NCBI GenBank assembly: GCA_910589145.1 | Contig: CAJUSD010000046.1 | Span: 6,697 to 20,061 of the forward strand | Length of the DNA: 13,365 bases | Direction: 5' to 3' | Origin: an uncultured Oscillospiraceae bacterium | GTDB lineage: Bacteria > Bacillota > Clostridia > Oscillospirales > Ruminococcaceae | Shown: in pieces, positions 1-7,264 of the stretch | Layout: each line of letters opens with the position of its first letter | How positions within the stretch are numbered: the stretch's first letter is position 1 | Program-made: the position numbers and the translations under genes | Notes under the pieces: model-generated | The model's database searches: none | The model's input: the letters and a program-made list of their open reading frames with translations, nothing else | Told to the model about the DNA's origin: nothing

Positions 1-306
1 CGTGATGAAGATGCCCAAGAACCAATGATGGGCGCAGGGCGTGATGAAGATGCCCAAGAACCAATGATGGGCGCAGGGCGTGACGAAAGCGCTGCTGCTT
101 CCAGGGTGGAAAGCGTGGAAAAGCCCGAGAAGCCAATGATGGGCGCAGGGCGTGATGAAAGCGCCGCTGCTTCCAGGGTGGAAAGCGTGGAAAAGCCCGA
201 GAAGCCAATGATGGGCGCAGGGCGTGATGAAAGCGCCGCTGCTTCCAGGGTGGAAAGCGTGGAAAAGCCCGAAAAGCCGATGATGGGTGCAGGGCGTGAC
301 GAGGAC
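1..306 (+). repeat. In-frame tandem repeats: 72-bp units plus shorter 39-bp units
   Basis: Three directly adjacent 72-bp units lie at 64-135, 136-207 and 208-279. Each encodes 24 residues beginning MMGAGRDE and ending with VESVEKPEKP. Neighbouring units differ at only two bases each. A 39-bp unit (MMGAGRDEDAQEP) lies at 25-63, the tail of another fills 1-24, and a final MMGAGRDED starts at 280. All units keep the reading frame. The near-identity at silent sites points to recent duplication or ongoing copy-number change. The repeat is rich in charged residues and proline and resembles a flexible linker or surface stalk; no known repeat family is recognised. Confidence 0.9.
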
Positions 307-903
307 AGACTTTCTATTGAGGAACAAATGGAAATGGCCCTTTCCCAACATCCATCTGACGAGGGTTACAAAGCCAGAGCCATCGAAAAAGCCGCGGTTG
401 CCGCCGCGATAGAAGGAAGCTTCCAGCCATACGGCTCCCTTGTGGACAGCTTTGTTTCAAACTGCCTTCCATTCATCAGATAACAGATTAATGAAAAAGA
501 CATTATTCCCCTGGAGTTTGAAATCGTTGACGGATATATCCCCCTTGATACAGGAATATCCCTCCAGGCAGGCAAAGAATAATATTCCGTCAGGGACGGC
601 GATCCGTTTTGTTATACCGTTGTAAATAATACAGACCAGCCTGTAACCGTTGTAATGTCTGTTTTGACTGCCAAATACAGGGATGGGAAATGGCACCGCC
701 TGCCTAAATCAAAGAAATATGACGAAACTTATTTTTACGCTTCCATGGTGTCGGAAAAATGTCCTGCCGGCGGCACTAAAACACAGGAATTCAGCCTGAG
801 CCTGCCAGATATGGCAGGGGAAAAACTTACCCCTGGAAAATACCGTTTGGAAAAGGAACTCTCTTTTGACTGGTATTTTGCAGAATTTGAAGTGATAGAA
901 TAA
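1..903 (+). pseudogene. Repeat-bearing protein with C-terminal Ig-like domain, interrupted by two in-frame TAA codons (5' end outside window)
   Basis: One reading frame runs from the first base to the TAA at 901-903 but is broken by TAA at 481-483 and 580-582. The first 100 or so residues are MMGAGRDE-type repeats. An alpha-helical stretch follows (SIEEQMEMAL..., AIEKAAVAAAIEG), then from about 510 a beta-rich domain. That domain has hallmarks of bacterial Ig-like domains of the Big_14 kind: a VVNNTDQPVTV strand, a DGKWHRLP turn, and LTPGKYRLEKEL before a final AEFEVIE strand. Sense continues in the same frame across both stops, so these look like nonsense substitutions (a single C-to-T change in CAA would give each), not frameshifts. 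The ATG at 655 has no visible Shine-Dalgarno, so separate translation of the 3' part is unlikely. A truncated product ending at 480 could still be made. The real start and any N-terminal domain are upstream of the window. The function is unknown, and a sequencing error is a possible alternative. Confidence 0.6.
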
Positions 904-1008
904 ATAAACTTTTCCGTTTATCTGTTTACAGGGGGGACAATCCACCCCAGATGATAGCTATATTCCTCAAAGCGCTATTTTGGAGTAGTCAAAAAAATTG
1001 ATTTTAAC

Positions 1009-1055
1009 AGTAAGCAGGCCTCATATAACGACAGGTTATATGAGGCCTGCTTACT
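1009..1055. terminator. Perfect 21-bp hairpin, probable terminator
   Basis: Bases 1009-1029 pair without mismatch with 1035-1055 around a 5-nt loop (GACAG). T-rich sequence (TATTT) follows on the plus strand. An A-rich stretch before it would give a T-rich tail on the minus strand, so it could stop transcription in both directions. It separates the broken gene on the left from the PadR operon. The unusually long perfect stem would also fit a small mobile palindromic element. Confidence 0.6.
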
Positions 1056-1102
1056 TATTTCACCAAAAATTCACATATTTCCCAAGTACTATTTAAAAAA
1101 AG

Positions 1103-1134
1103 GTATTGTGTAATACAAAGTACTGTGGTATACT
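1103..1134 (+). promoter_or_regulatory. Sigma-A promoter with overlapping dyad, for the PadR operon
   Basis: The -35 TTGTGT (1106-1111) and -10 TATACT (1129-1134) are separated by 17 bp. A perfect inverted repeat GTATT-N4-AATAC (1103-1116) covers the -35. The palindrome AGTACT occurs at 1085-1090 and again at 1119-1124, inside the spacer. Dyads over the core promoter are what an autoregulating PadR repressor would need. Binding by the PadR protein encoded next door is inferred. Confidence 0.65.
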
Positions 1135-1188
1135 TCTGATAGAAAAGAAAAACGAAAACAGTCGAACAGACAAACGGGGGAGTGTTTT

Positions 1189-1515
1189 ATGAACACCCAG
1201 TTCCGCAAGGGTGCCATAGAAATGTGTATCCTAGCACTGATAAGCTGCCAGGAACGGTATGGTTATGAATTAGTCCAAGCCATCGGCCAATACACAGAAA
1301 TTAATGAGGGGACAGTCTATCCAATTCTGCGGCGGCTGACGCAGGAAGAATATGTATCTACTTACCTGGTAGAAAGCCCCCATGGGCCAGCAAGGAAATA
1401 TTATCGGATAACAGCAAAGGGGGAAAAACATCTGGAAGCATTAAAAGGAGAGTGGATTTCCCTGTCACAGATTGTTAATTCAATACTTGGAGGCGAGCAT
1501 CATGACAAAGAATGA
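1189..1515 (+). CDS. PadR family transcriptional regulator
   Basis: This is a 108-residue protein of the short PadR class, essentially one winged-helix domain plus a C-terminal dimerisation helix. Family hallmarks are visible: an N-terminal helix (KGAIEMCILALISCQERYGYELVQAI), the recognition-helix segment EGTVYPILRRL at about residues 43-53, a wing with GPARKYYRITAKG, and a final helix (HLEALKGEW...). A GGGGGAG ribosome site lies a few bases before the ATG. It is the first gene of a three-gene unit with DUF1700 and a membrane-anchored protein. In such operons the PadR protein usually represses its own promoter, and the dyads over the -35 and spacer support that. The inducing signal cannot be read from the sequence. 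Confidence 0.93.
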   Translation: MNTQFRKGAIEMCILALISCQERYGYELVQAIGQYTEINEGTVYPILRRLTQEEYVSTYLVESPHGPARKYYRITAKGEKHLEALKGEWISLSQIVNSILGGEHHDKE

Positions 1516-2125
1516 ATATTTAAAATCCCTAGCGGGGAGTTTAAACGGGCATCTGTCAAAGGATGAGATCAGTGAAATTCTTCGGGACTACCGGGAATTC
1601 TTTGAGGACGGGGCAATACAAAACGAAGATGAAGCTCAAACCGCCGAACGTCTGGGCGATCCGAAAGAGGTAGCGGTTCAAATTGTGGCAGAATCCTACA
1701 TAGACCAGGCCCAGGCTGCCCCTACTGTCAAAAACCTTTTCAAAGCACGGACAGCGGTAAAGGCTTTTTCTGCTATGGCTTTTGTTTTCTCCATCCCGCT
1801 GATTATGGCGGCTGCCATTATGGTTATTTTGCTGGCGGCGGCTTTCTTAGTGCTGATTGCTGCATCGCTGGTTATATTTACCGGGCTGCTGCTGTTTGCC
1901 AGCGCACTTCCGCCTTCTGCGGCGGGGCTGGCTTCTGCCGTGGCATTGGCGGCATTGTTTGCCTCCATTACTGTCCTTTTGCTGATGGCGGCGGCGGTAC
2001 GCTCCTTTGTCCGCTGGCTGGCCGGGCTTTTTTCTAAAGCTATTGTCCATCCAAACAAACGGCTTCCTTTCAAAACAGATGACCAGGACGGCACTGCTGC
2101 CGGGGAGGATACCAACCATGATTAA
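1502..2125 (+). CDS. DUF1700 family membrane protein
   Basis: This is a 207-residue protein. The N-terminal 65 or so residues form the typical DUF1700 helical domain (MTKNEYLKSL..., then EILRDYREFFEDG and AERLGDPKEVA). Three or four hydrophobic segments follow between about residues 85 and 165, and the tail is hydrophilic. The start at 1502 is preferred over an in-frame ATG at 1472 because it has GGAGG (1489-1493) at good spacing and matches the family's N-terminus. The gene overlaps the padR gene by 14 nt, which suggests translational coupling. DUF1700 proteins almost always sit next to a PadR regulator; their biochemical role is not known. The membrane part is very Ala/Leu rich, with higher GC than its neighbours, probably a composition effect. 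Confidence 0.9.
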   Translation: MTKNEYLKSLAGSLNGHLSKDEISEILRDYREFFEDGAIQNEDEAQTAERLGDPKEVAVQIVAESYIDQAQAAPTVKNLFKARTAVKAFSAMAFVFSIPLIMAAAIMVILLAAAFLVLIAASLVIFTGLLLFASALPPSAAGLASAVALAALFASITVLLLMAAAVRSFVRWLAGLFSKAIVHPNKRLPFKTDDQDGTAAGEDTNHD

Positions 2126-3209
2126 AAAGCTTACTGTTACTTTTGCTGTTTTAACTGCTGTCTGCGTCCTTGCTATCATTCCATTAACGCCTTTTGCAGT
2201 ACGGGATTTAGCCAACACTGTCATTCCCCGTTACAACCAATTAAAATCCGTCCAGCCCATAGTAGTATTTCCCCTTGACGACAACATTACTACTTTGAGC
2301 CTGTCCAGCCGTGACATTATTGAAGCCAGCACAGTTCATCTTACCCGAAGTGAAACCAAAGAAATCATTGTGAAATCAGACCAGCTTTCCAATTTTGATC
2401 TGGCTGTGGAATCTACAGTCCATGGAGACACCATCCATATTTCTTTCCAAAAACAGCCCAATGGGATGGATTTCCTTACCACAGACTCGCCAGGCGAAAT
2501 CTGGGACGGGCTAATCCGTCTGGGCGCAAATGCCACCAATGTTGAAATCTCTATCCCCGACGGGCTGATCCTGGTAGATCAGGATGGAAACGAACTTTTG
2601 GAAGCCGGGGAGCCTGATGAACACATTTACAGGTTTTACAATCTACTGGTGGACAGGAATGTAAAATATTTGCCTATTGGGGATGTTATCAGCCCGGACA
2701 AAGATTTCTCCAGCCAAACCCCGGATTCCAGCTTTGAAGCAAGGGTAAAGCTTTTACGGGATGACCTCCTTCAACTGGTTCGGACAAACGCCGAGGGTGG
2801 ATATACACAGTTGGAATTTAACATGAACCTCAACGACTGCCGCATCCGTATGGAGGCTCTGCTGATGGAATATGCAGAACAGGAGGGGATGATTAACTAC
2901 GATAAGTATAAAGATCAAAAGGCTTCCTCTAAAGCCCTTACCGGGATCAGCGGAAAATTGGGGCTCCAGCTCTCCCCTGTTGATAACAGCGTAGATGAAT
3001 CAGAAGCAAAAGCGCTGATTCGTGAGCTTTGCAGACTGTATCTTTCCAGATTGGTGGTTCAGGCTAAATTAGACTATGAAAATGTAGACCCTGAACAAAA
3101 AGAATCCCTGGAACAGCAGATTGAAGATTATACAATCCAAATTAAAGGGTTGGAGGATAGCCATACCGAATTTGTAACAGGATTGGCAGCCACCGGATTG
3201 TTATTTTAA
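2118..3209 (+). CDS. Membrane-anchored protein of a PadR/DUF1700 operon (DUF4097-like beta region)
   Basis: This is a 363-residue protein. The chosen ATG overlaps the end of the DUF1700 gene (ATGATTAA, 8-nt overlap) and has GGGGAGG at 2102-2108; an ATG further upstream at 2007 would lie deep inside the previous gene. Residues 8-28 form one hydrophobic segment, an uncleaved anchor or signal peptide, placing the rest outside the membrane. Residues of about 55-165 alternate short beta strands and turns (STVHLTRSETKEIIVKS, SNVEISIPDG-like patterns), resembling the adhesin-like DUF4097 fold that often accompanies PadR-DUF1700 pairs. The C-terminal 150 residues are charged and helical with likely coiled-coil (YENVDPEQKESLEQQIEDYTIQIKGLE). 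The function is unknown; an envelope-stress or surface role is inferred only from operon partners. Confidence 0.8.
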   Translation: MIKKLTVTFAVLTAVCVLAIIPLTPFAVRDLANTVIPRYNQLKSVQPIVVFPLDDNITTLSLSSRDIIEASTVHLTRSETKEIIVKSDQLSNFDLAVESTVHGDTIHISFQKQPNGMDFLTTDSPGEIWDGLIRLGANATNVEISIPDGLILVDQDGNELLEAGEPDEHIYRFYNLLVDRNVKYLPIGDVISPDKDFSSQTPDSSFEARVKLLRDDLLQLVRTNAEGGYTQLEFNMNLNDCRIRMEALLMEYAEQEGMINYDKYKDQKASSKALTGISGKLGLQLSPVDNSVDESEAKALIRELCRLYLSRLVVQAKLDYENVDPEQKESLEQQIEDYTIQIKGLEDSHTEFVTGLAATGLLF

Positions 3210-3273
3210 AGAAGACCCGTCAAAAGCAAATAAAAAAGGTTTGTAGATCTAGAAAACTTTCCTAAAAAATTCT

Positions 3274-3304
3274 TTGGCGGGTTCAGCAGATCTGAACCCG
3301 CCAA
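3274..3304. terminator. GC-rich hairpin between convergent operons
   Basis: A perfect 13-bp stem, TTGGCGGGTTCAG (3274-3286) pairing with 3292-3304, encloses a 5-nt loop. On the minus strand a run of six T follows within a few bases (AGAATTTTTT), so it acts best on transcripts coming from 4783. The plus-strand side lacks a T run, but the hairpin may still slow leftover transcription from the PadR operon. Confidence 0.55.
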
Positions 3305-3375
3305 GTGTGCCCCCCAGCATACTAAAAACGACAGAGAAGCAAAATCAAGCAGACAGAATTAAATGAAACGTATAA

Positions 3376-3420
3376 CAAAGGGCTGTATGCGAACAGAAGC
3401 GCATACAGCCCTTTCATTTA
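3376..3420. terminator. Hairpin just past the DUF1624 gene, probable bidirectional terminator
   Basis: AAAGGGCTGTATGC (3377-3390) pairs exactly with 3401-3414, and one more G-C pair closes the 8-nt loop. The right arm ends in TTT and is followed by CATTTA. On the minus strand the tail reads GTTATACGTTTCATTT. It begins about a dozen bases beyond the stop codon of the minus-strand gene. Confidence 0.65.
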
Positions 3421-3425
3421 TACAC

Positions 3426-4187
3426 CTATCTAAACTGAAACCAGACAAAAAGCAATAAGTAAATAACCGGCTGATGGACAATGTAAACCAGAATTGTATA
3501 CCTCCCCAAAGCCACCAAGGGTGGAATATGCGTCTGATAAGCAAAAGCGGGCATTTGTCCATTTTTCCAAACTCTACCCCAAAACACGCCAACCAGGAAC
3601 AGGAAAAACCAGGGAAGCAATGGATAATAATCGGAAGAAAAAAAACTGGCGTTATGGAATCCCAGAAAGAATAAAATGTTGCTTTGAAATAGGAAAGAAG
3701 GCAGGTGCAATGCCAGGCTTCCAATTCCAATTTTCCCAGAATAAACAGAAGAAGTGCATATAAATAGGAAAAGGGAACCGGCTATTCCCAGCCAAAAGGG
3801 AATTTTCTCTAAAAAACTTTTCAAAAGGGCTGCCAATATCATAGACACACCAAGAAAATGAAGCACACCAAACATAATAAGCTGCTCCGGCATAACAAAG
3901 GCTGTGACAAAGGTCATTGCCGTAGCCAGTCCAAAAACAACAGCTCCCCGCTTCAAATTGCTGCGGGAATAAGAGCAGGCAATCCCGGAAATTAAAATAA
4001 AACTATACCCAATAAACCTTTGCAGCAGGATATAAAACAGGGAGGAAAACAGGGGAATTGGCACTCCAAAGATAGCATACAAATCATAACAGGCATGATA
4101 AACCAGCATACATAAAAGGGCAATACCACGCCATTCATCCAGAAAACCCGCTCTAGACGCTGCCGGCTGGCCTGGAACCATTTTCAT
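3426..4187 (-). CDS. DUF1624 / heparan-alpha-glucosaminide N-acetyltransferase-like membrane protein
   Basis: This is a 253-residue, very hydrophobic protein with about seven membrane-spanning segments. The N-terminal signature RAGFLDEWRGIALLCMLVYHACYDL (residues 12-36) matches the start of DUF1624 proteins, where a D..RG..... motif opens the first membrane helix and a His follows. The family is related to lysosomal heparan-alpha-glucosaminide N-acetyltransferase and to other membrane acyltransferases that move acyl groups to sugars across the membrane. The substrate in bacteria is usually unknown. The ATG has AGGAGG seven bases upstream. It lies 32 bp behind the DUF4358 lipoprotein gene and very probably shares its transcript. 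Confidence 0.85.
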   Translation of the reverse strand: MKMVPGQPAASRAGFLDEWRGIALLCMLVYHACYDLYAIFGVPIPLFSSLFYILLQRFIGYSFILISGIACSYSRSNLKRGAVVFGLATAMTFVTAFVMPEQLIMFGVLHFLGVSMILAALLKSFLEKIPFWLGIAGSLFLFICTSSVYSGKIGIGSLALHLPSFLFQSNILFFLGFHNASFFSSDYYPLLPWFFLFLVGVFWGRVWKNGQMPAFAYQTHIPPLVALGRYTILVYIVHQPVIYLLLFVWFQFR

Positions 4188-4219
4188 AGGTTTTCCTCCT
4201 TCCAGAACGGCGCAGCGGC

Positions 4220-4783
4220 TTAATATCCTGTGGGAATAATTGGTTTAAGAATTTCCAAAACTTGGTCTGGATCTGCAATCATAATAAGAATTACATAATT
4301 TCCAATTTCTAATACTTCCGCATTTTGGGCAATCGTTAAAGCATCATAAACGTCATACTGTTCAAATTCTTCAATCCGGCGTAAACGCAGATCCTCTAAC
4401 TCCCGTTTCACCTCATATATAGAATCAGAAGCAGGTTTAATTACATATAAGTCTGCCAGTCCAAAGGAGCCGCTGGAATATCGTATATAGTAATCATCTA
4501 TGTTAGAAGGCGAAAGTTTTAATACTTCTTCAATTTCTTCTTCGGTGGGCGTTTCTACGCTTTCCTTCAAAAGGTCAGACACATTGGAATATATTTCATC
4601 TAAAACCTTTCCCATTGCGTCGGGATCAATATAATATTCTTCAGAAAGATCCGCTTCCTGGGATGCCATGCTGCTTTCTGACTCTCCTGTTTCTGTCCGG
4701 CTACTGCATCCAAGAAGCGGACAGAACATTAAAACCGCTGCTATTATAGCAAATATTTCCGCTTTCCTTTTTTTATAATACAT
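4220..4783 (-). CDS. DUF4358 family lipoprotein
   Basis: This is a 187-residue protein with an N-terminal positive stretch (YYKKRK), a hydrophobic core and the lipobox LLGC at residues 23-26. It is therefore predicted to be a lipoprotein with Cys26 modified and the rest outside the membrane. An acidic linker follows. The domain from about residue 50 to the end has DUF4358 features: YIRYSSGSFGLADLYVIKPA, a charged helix of the type REL..LRLRRIEEFEQYD, and a conserved core LEIGNYVILIMIADPDQVLEIL. The role of DUF4358 is unknown. GAGGT lies seven bases before the ATG. It is first in a two-gene unit with the DUF1624 protein, so the two may act together at the cell surface. Confidence 0.88.
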   Translation of the reverse strand: MYYKKRKAEIFAIIAAVLMFCPLLGCSSRTETGESESSMASQEADLSEEYYIDPDAMGKVLDEIYSNVSDLLKESVETPTEEEIEEVLKLSPSNIDDYYIRYSSGSFGLADLYVIKPASDSIYEVKRELEDLRLRRIEEFEQYDVYDALTIAQNAEVLEIGNYVILIMIADPDQVLEILKPIIPTGY

Positions 4784-4844
4784 AGCTTACCTCAATTTCC
4801 GTTGTTATGTGTGAAAGTTAGAGCTAAAGATTCCTACCCTTAAA

Positions 4845-4872
4845 ATTATAGCGAAATTTCCTAAACTGTCAA
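4845..4872 (-). promoter_or_regulatory. Consensus sigma-A promoter for the DUF4358-DUF1624 operon
   Basis: On the minus strand TTGACA (4872-4867) and TATAAT (4850-4845) are both perfect, with a 16-bp spacer. Transcription should start near 4838, giving a leader of about 55 nt. Perfect hexamers suggest strong, constitutive expression or one limited by a repressor that cannot be seen here. Confidence 0.8.
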
Positions 4873-4961
4873 GAAAGCTGTTTCACTTTCTGGGAAAAAT
4901 GCAGCTGCCCTATTATAAGGGTACAGCTTCAGACCTAACTTATTAAAATTTATCAAAGGAC

Positions 4962-5000
4962 TTGCAAGGTATTCAATATTGTAGTAAATTATTATATATG
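4962..5000 (+). promoter_or_regulatory. Candidate promoter(s) of the hybrid kinase gene
   Basis: Two overlapping possibilities each have a 17-bp spacer: TTGCAA (4962-4967) with TAAATT (4985-4990), or TTCAAT (4972-4977) with TATATG (4995-5000). The surroundings are very AT rich. With either, the GTG at 5012 would lie within about 20 nt of the RNA start, which supports the ATG at 5072 as the real start. Confidence 0.45.
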
Positions 5001-5071
5001 AGAATGAAATAGTGAAAAAACAGCATGCTGCTACTAATTTTTTCAGGAAGACGAATAGGAGGGGAAGGAGT

Positions 5072-7264
5072 ATGCACCGCCAGGATGAGGACAATTATTT
5101 AATCGGACAGATTATTTACTTAATGAACTATCTTCAGGAAAATCATTTAGATATTGAACAGTTTATGGACTGCGACAATCAGGAGAATCCTCCTTCTTTT
5201 CCAGAATTGCAGGATTTTCAGTCCGCTTATAAGATTGTAAAGTTTATGGATGAAATGCCAGGGGGATTTTTAATCTATTATGCGGAAGGGACAGGGCAGA
5301 TCATTTATGCAAACCGTGCGCTTCTGCGGACATTCCAATGTAAAACAATGGCGGAATTTCGCGAGTTTACCGGAAATTCTTTTTGGGGGATGGTACATCC
5401 AGAGGATTGTGAGGCGGTAAGGCAGAGTATTCGTTCTCAGATTTCTATAAGCCAGTATGATTTGGACTATGTAGAATACCGTATTATCCGAAAAGATGGT
5501 ACTGTTCGTTGGATGGAAGATTATGGGCATTTTATACGCAATGGTTTATTTAAAGATATTTTTTATGTATTTATTGGAGATGCAACGGAAAAACATATTC
5601 GACAATTAGCGGAAAGAGAAAATCTGATTAAAGAGTATAACAAGGAACGGGATTCTATCAATCAGGAATACCTGCGCCGTTTAGAAGTAATTGAAGGACT
5701 GAGTGTAAACTACGAGTCGATTTTTTATGTAAATTTGGACGACGATCAAATGCTCCCTTATCGTTTAAGCCGCCGTAGCGAATCCTTTTTTAACCAAAGG
5801 TCGGAAACCGGTGGGTTTATGCAGTTTTTGACTGAATATGTAACTGATTGGGTGTTTCCAGAGGACCGGGAAATATTCCGCAAAGCGACAGAGCCGGATT
5901 ATATTCGCGAAAAACTTGCAGAATACAAAACCTACTATATTAATTATCGGATATCAGATAATGAGGAGATACAATATTTACAACTTCGGGTTGTAAACGT
6001 GGGACGGCAAAACCAAGTCTCACAGATTGTTATGGGTTATCGGAGAGTGGACGAGGAACTTCAGCAGGAGATGGAACAAAAACAGCTCCTTGCAGAGGCT
6101 TTGGACAATGCTACGCAGGCCATTCGTGTAAAGGATACATTCCTCTCCAACATGTCTCATGATATGAGAACACCTCTTAATGCAATTTTTGGATTTACCA
6201 CCCTTGCAAAGCAAAACTGTCAAAATCCCGAAATTGTTAGGAATTATTTGGACCGGATTGAAACTTCCAGCAAACAATTGCTGGAATTAATTAATAAGGT
6301 TTTAGAGTTGTCTCAATCAGAGTCGGGTCAAACCCATACGATAGAAGTCCAATATGACCTTTGCAGCACTATTAAGGAAGTATATGACTTTCTTCTGCCC
6401 CAAACAGTTGACAAGGGGATTCATTTTACCCTTGACTGCAGTCATGTTACTCACCGGGTTATTTATGGAGACCAGGAAAAGTTAAAACATCTGGTTCTAT
6501 ATTTGGCCAATAATGCCGTTACATATACGAAAACCGGCGGACGGGTCGGCATTTCTGTTGTGGAGCAGGAAGAACTCCCTAATCAATTTGCTGTTTACCA
6601 GCTTGTGGTTGAAGATACTGGTATTGGCATCAGCGAGGATTTTCTAACACGCATTTTTGAACCGTTTGCAAGGGAGAAAAATACAACGCTTAGCGGAATC
6701 CATGGCATCGGTTTAGGGTTGACCATCGCCAAAAACATTGTGAATATGATGGGCGGAACGATTGACGTGAAAAGCAAGGTCAATGAGGGAAGCACCTTTA
6801 CTATTACGCTCCGTTTCCGTATTCAGCCTTCTTCTTTTTCCGTTCCTTCCGATGAGCCGGAACAAGACAATTCTCCTAAAACACAGAGGATTCTTTTAGT
6901 TGAGGATAATGAAATCAACCTGGAAATTGAGACGGAGATTCTACAGGATTTGGGCTTTGATATAGACTCGGCTGTTAATGGAAAAATTGCCGTCGATAAG
7001 CTGCGCCAGGCAACCCCCGGAGAATTTGACCTTGTTCTTATGGATATCCAAATGCCAGTTATGGATGGGTGGCAGGCTGCGGAGGAAATACGCAGGCTGG
7101 ATAATCCTAAAATTTCCTGTATTCCTATTATTGCCCTGTCCGCGAATGTATTTGAAAGCGATATTAGGAAGTCTATTGAAAGCGGTATGAATGCCCATAT
7201 TCCAAAGCCTCTTGATGTTGGCCTGCTGATGGAGACAATTGAGAAGATTACGAAAACCATATAG
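5072..7264 (+). CDS. PAS-containing hybrid sensor histidine kinase / response regulator
   Basis: This is a 730-residue protein. The start at 5072 is chosen for its strong purine-rich site (AGGAGGGGAAGGAG, 5057-5070); a GTG at 5012 has none. There is no signal peptide or membrane segment, so it should sense in the cytosol. Domains in order: a PAS domain (about 62-180; HPEDCEAV, RKDGTVRWMED), a helical connector, a second PAS-like region (about 215-330), HisKA with FLSNMSHDMRTPLNAIFGF (phosphoacceptor His363), HATPase_c with an N-box (LANNAV), DTGIG at 515-519, IFEPF and GIGLGL, and a C-terminal receiver. The receiver has Glu611/Asp612, the phosphoacceptor Asp658 in LMDIQMPVMDG, and Lys712 in PKP. 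All key residues are present. It has no adjacent response regulator or output domain, so the phosphorelay partner must be elsewhere. This type is frequent in Lachnospiraceae. Confidence 0.95.
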   Translation: MHRQDEDNYLIGQIIYLMNYLQENHLDIEQFMDCDNQENPPSFPELQDFQSAYKIVKFMDEMPGGFLIYYAEGTGQIIYANRALLRTFQCKTMAEFREFTGNSFWGMVHPEDCEAVRQSIRSQISISQYDLDYVEYRIIRKDGTVRWMEDYGHFIRNGLFKDIFYVFIGDATEKHIRQLAERENLIKEYNKERDSINQEYLRRLEVIEGLSVNYESIFYVNLDDDQMLPYRLSRRSESFFNQRSETGGFMQFLTEYVTDWVFPEDREIFRKATEPDYIREKLAEYKTYYINYRISDNEEIQYLQLRVVNVGRQNQVSQIVMGYRRVDEELQQEMEQKQLLAEALDNATQAIRVKDTFLSNMSHDMRTPLNAIFGFTTLAKQNCQNPEIVRNYLDRIETSSKQLLELINKVLELSQSESGQTHTIEVQYDLCSTIKEVYDFLLPQTVDKGIHFTLDCSHVTHRVIYGDQEKLKHLVLYLANNAVTYTKTGGRVGISVVEQEELPNQFAVYQLVVEDTGIGISEDFLTRIFEPFAREKNTTLSGIHGIGLGLTIAKNIVNMMGGTIDVKSKVNEGSTFTITLRFRIQPSSFSVPSDEPEQDNSPKTQRILLVEDNEINLEIETEILQDLGFDIDSAVNGKIAVDKLRQATPGEFDLVLMDIQMPVMDGWQAAEEIRRLDNPKISCIPIIALSANVFESDIRKSIESGMNAHIPKPLDVGLLMETIEKITKTI

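Noticed and set aside
1..306. CRISPR-like or RiPP multi-core precursor reading of the tandem repeats
   Set aside because: The units are directly adjacent with no spacers and keep the reading frame, so it is not a CRISPR array. The frame continues into an Ig-like domain and no modifying enzyme gene is present, so a peptide precursor is unsupported.
655..903. Independent small gene starting at the ATG at 655
   Set aside because: No ribosome site precedes it, and the same frame carries matching protein sense upstream of that ATG, so it is the 3' part of the broken gene.
1696..2224. Minus-strand frames across the DUF1700 gene
   Set aside because: They mirror an Ala/Leu-rich membrane coding region and have no start signals.
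5012..5071. GTG start giving a 20-residue longer kinase
   Set aside because: There is no Shine-Dalgarno and it lies at or within about 20 nt of the predicted RNA start, while the ATG at 5072 has a strong site.
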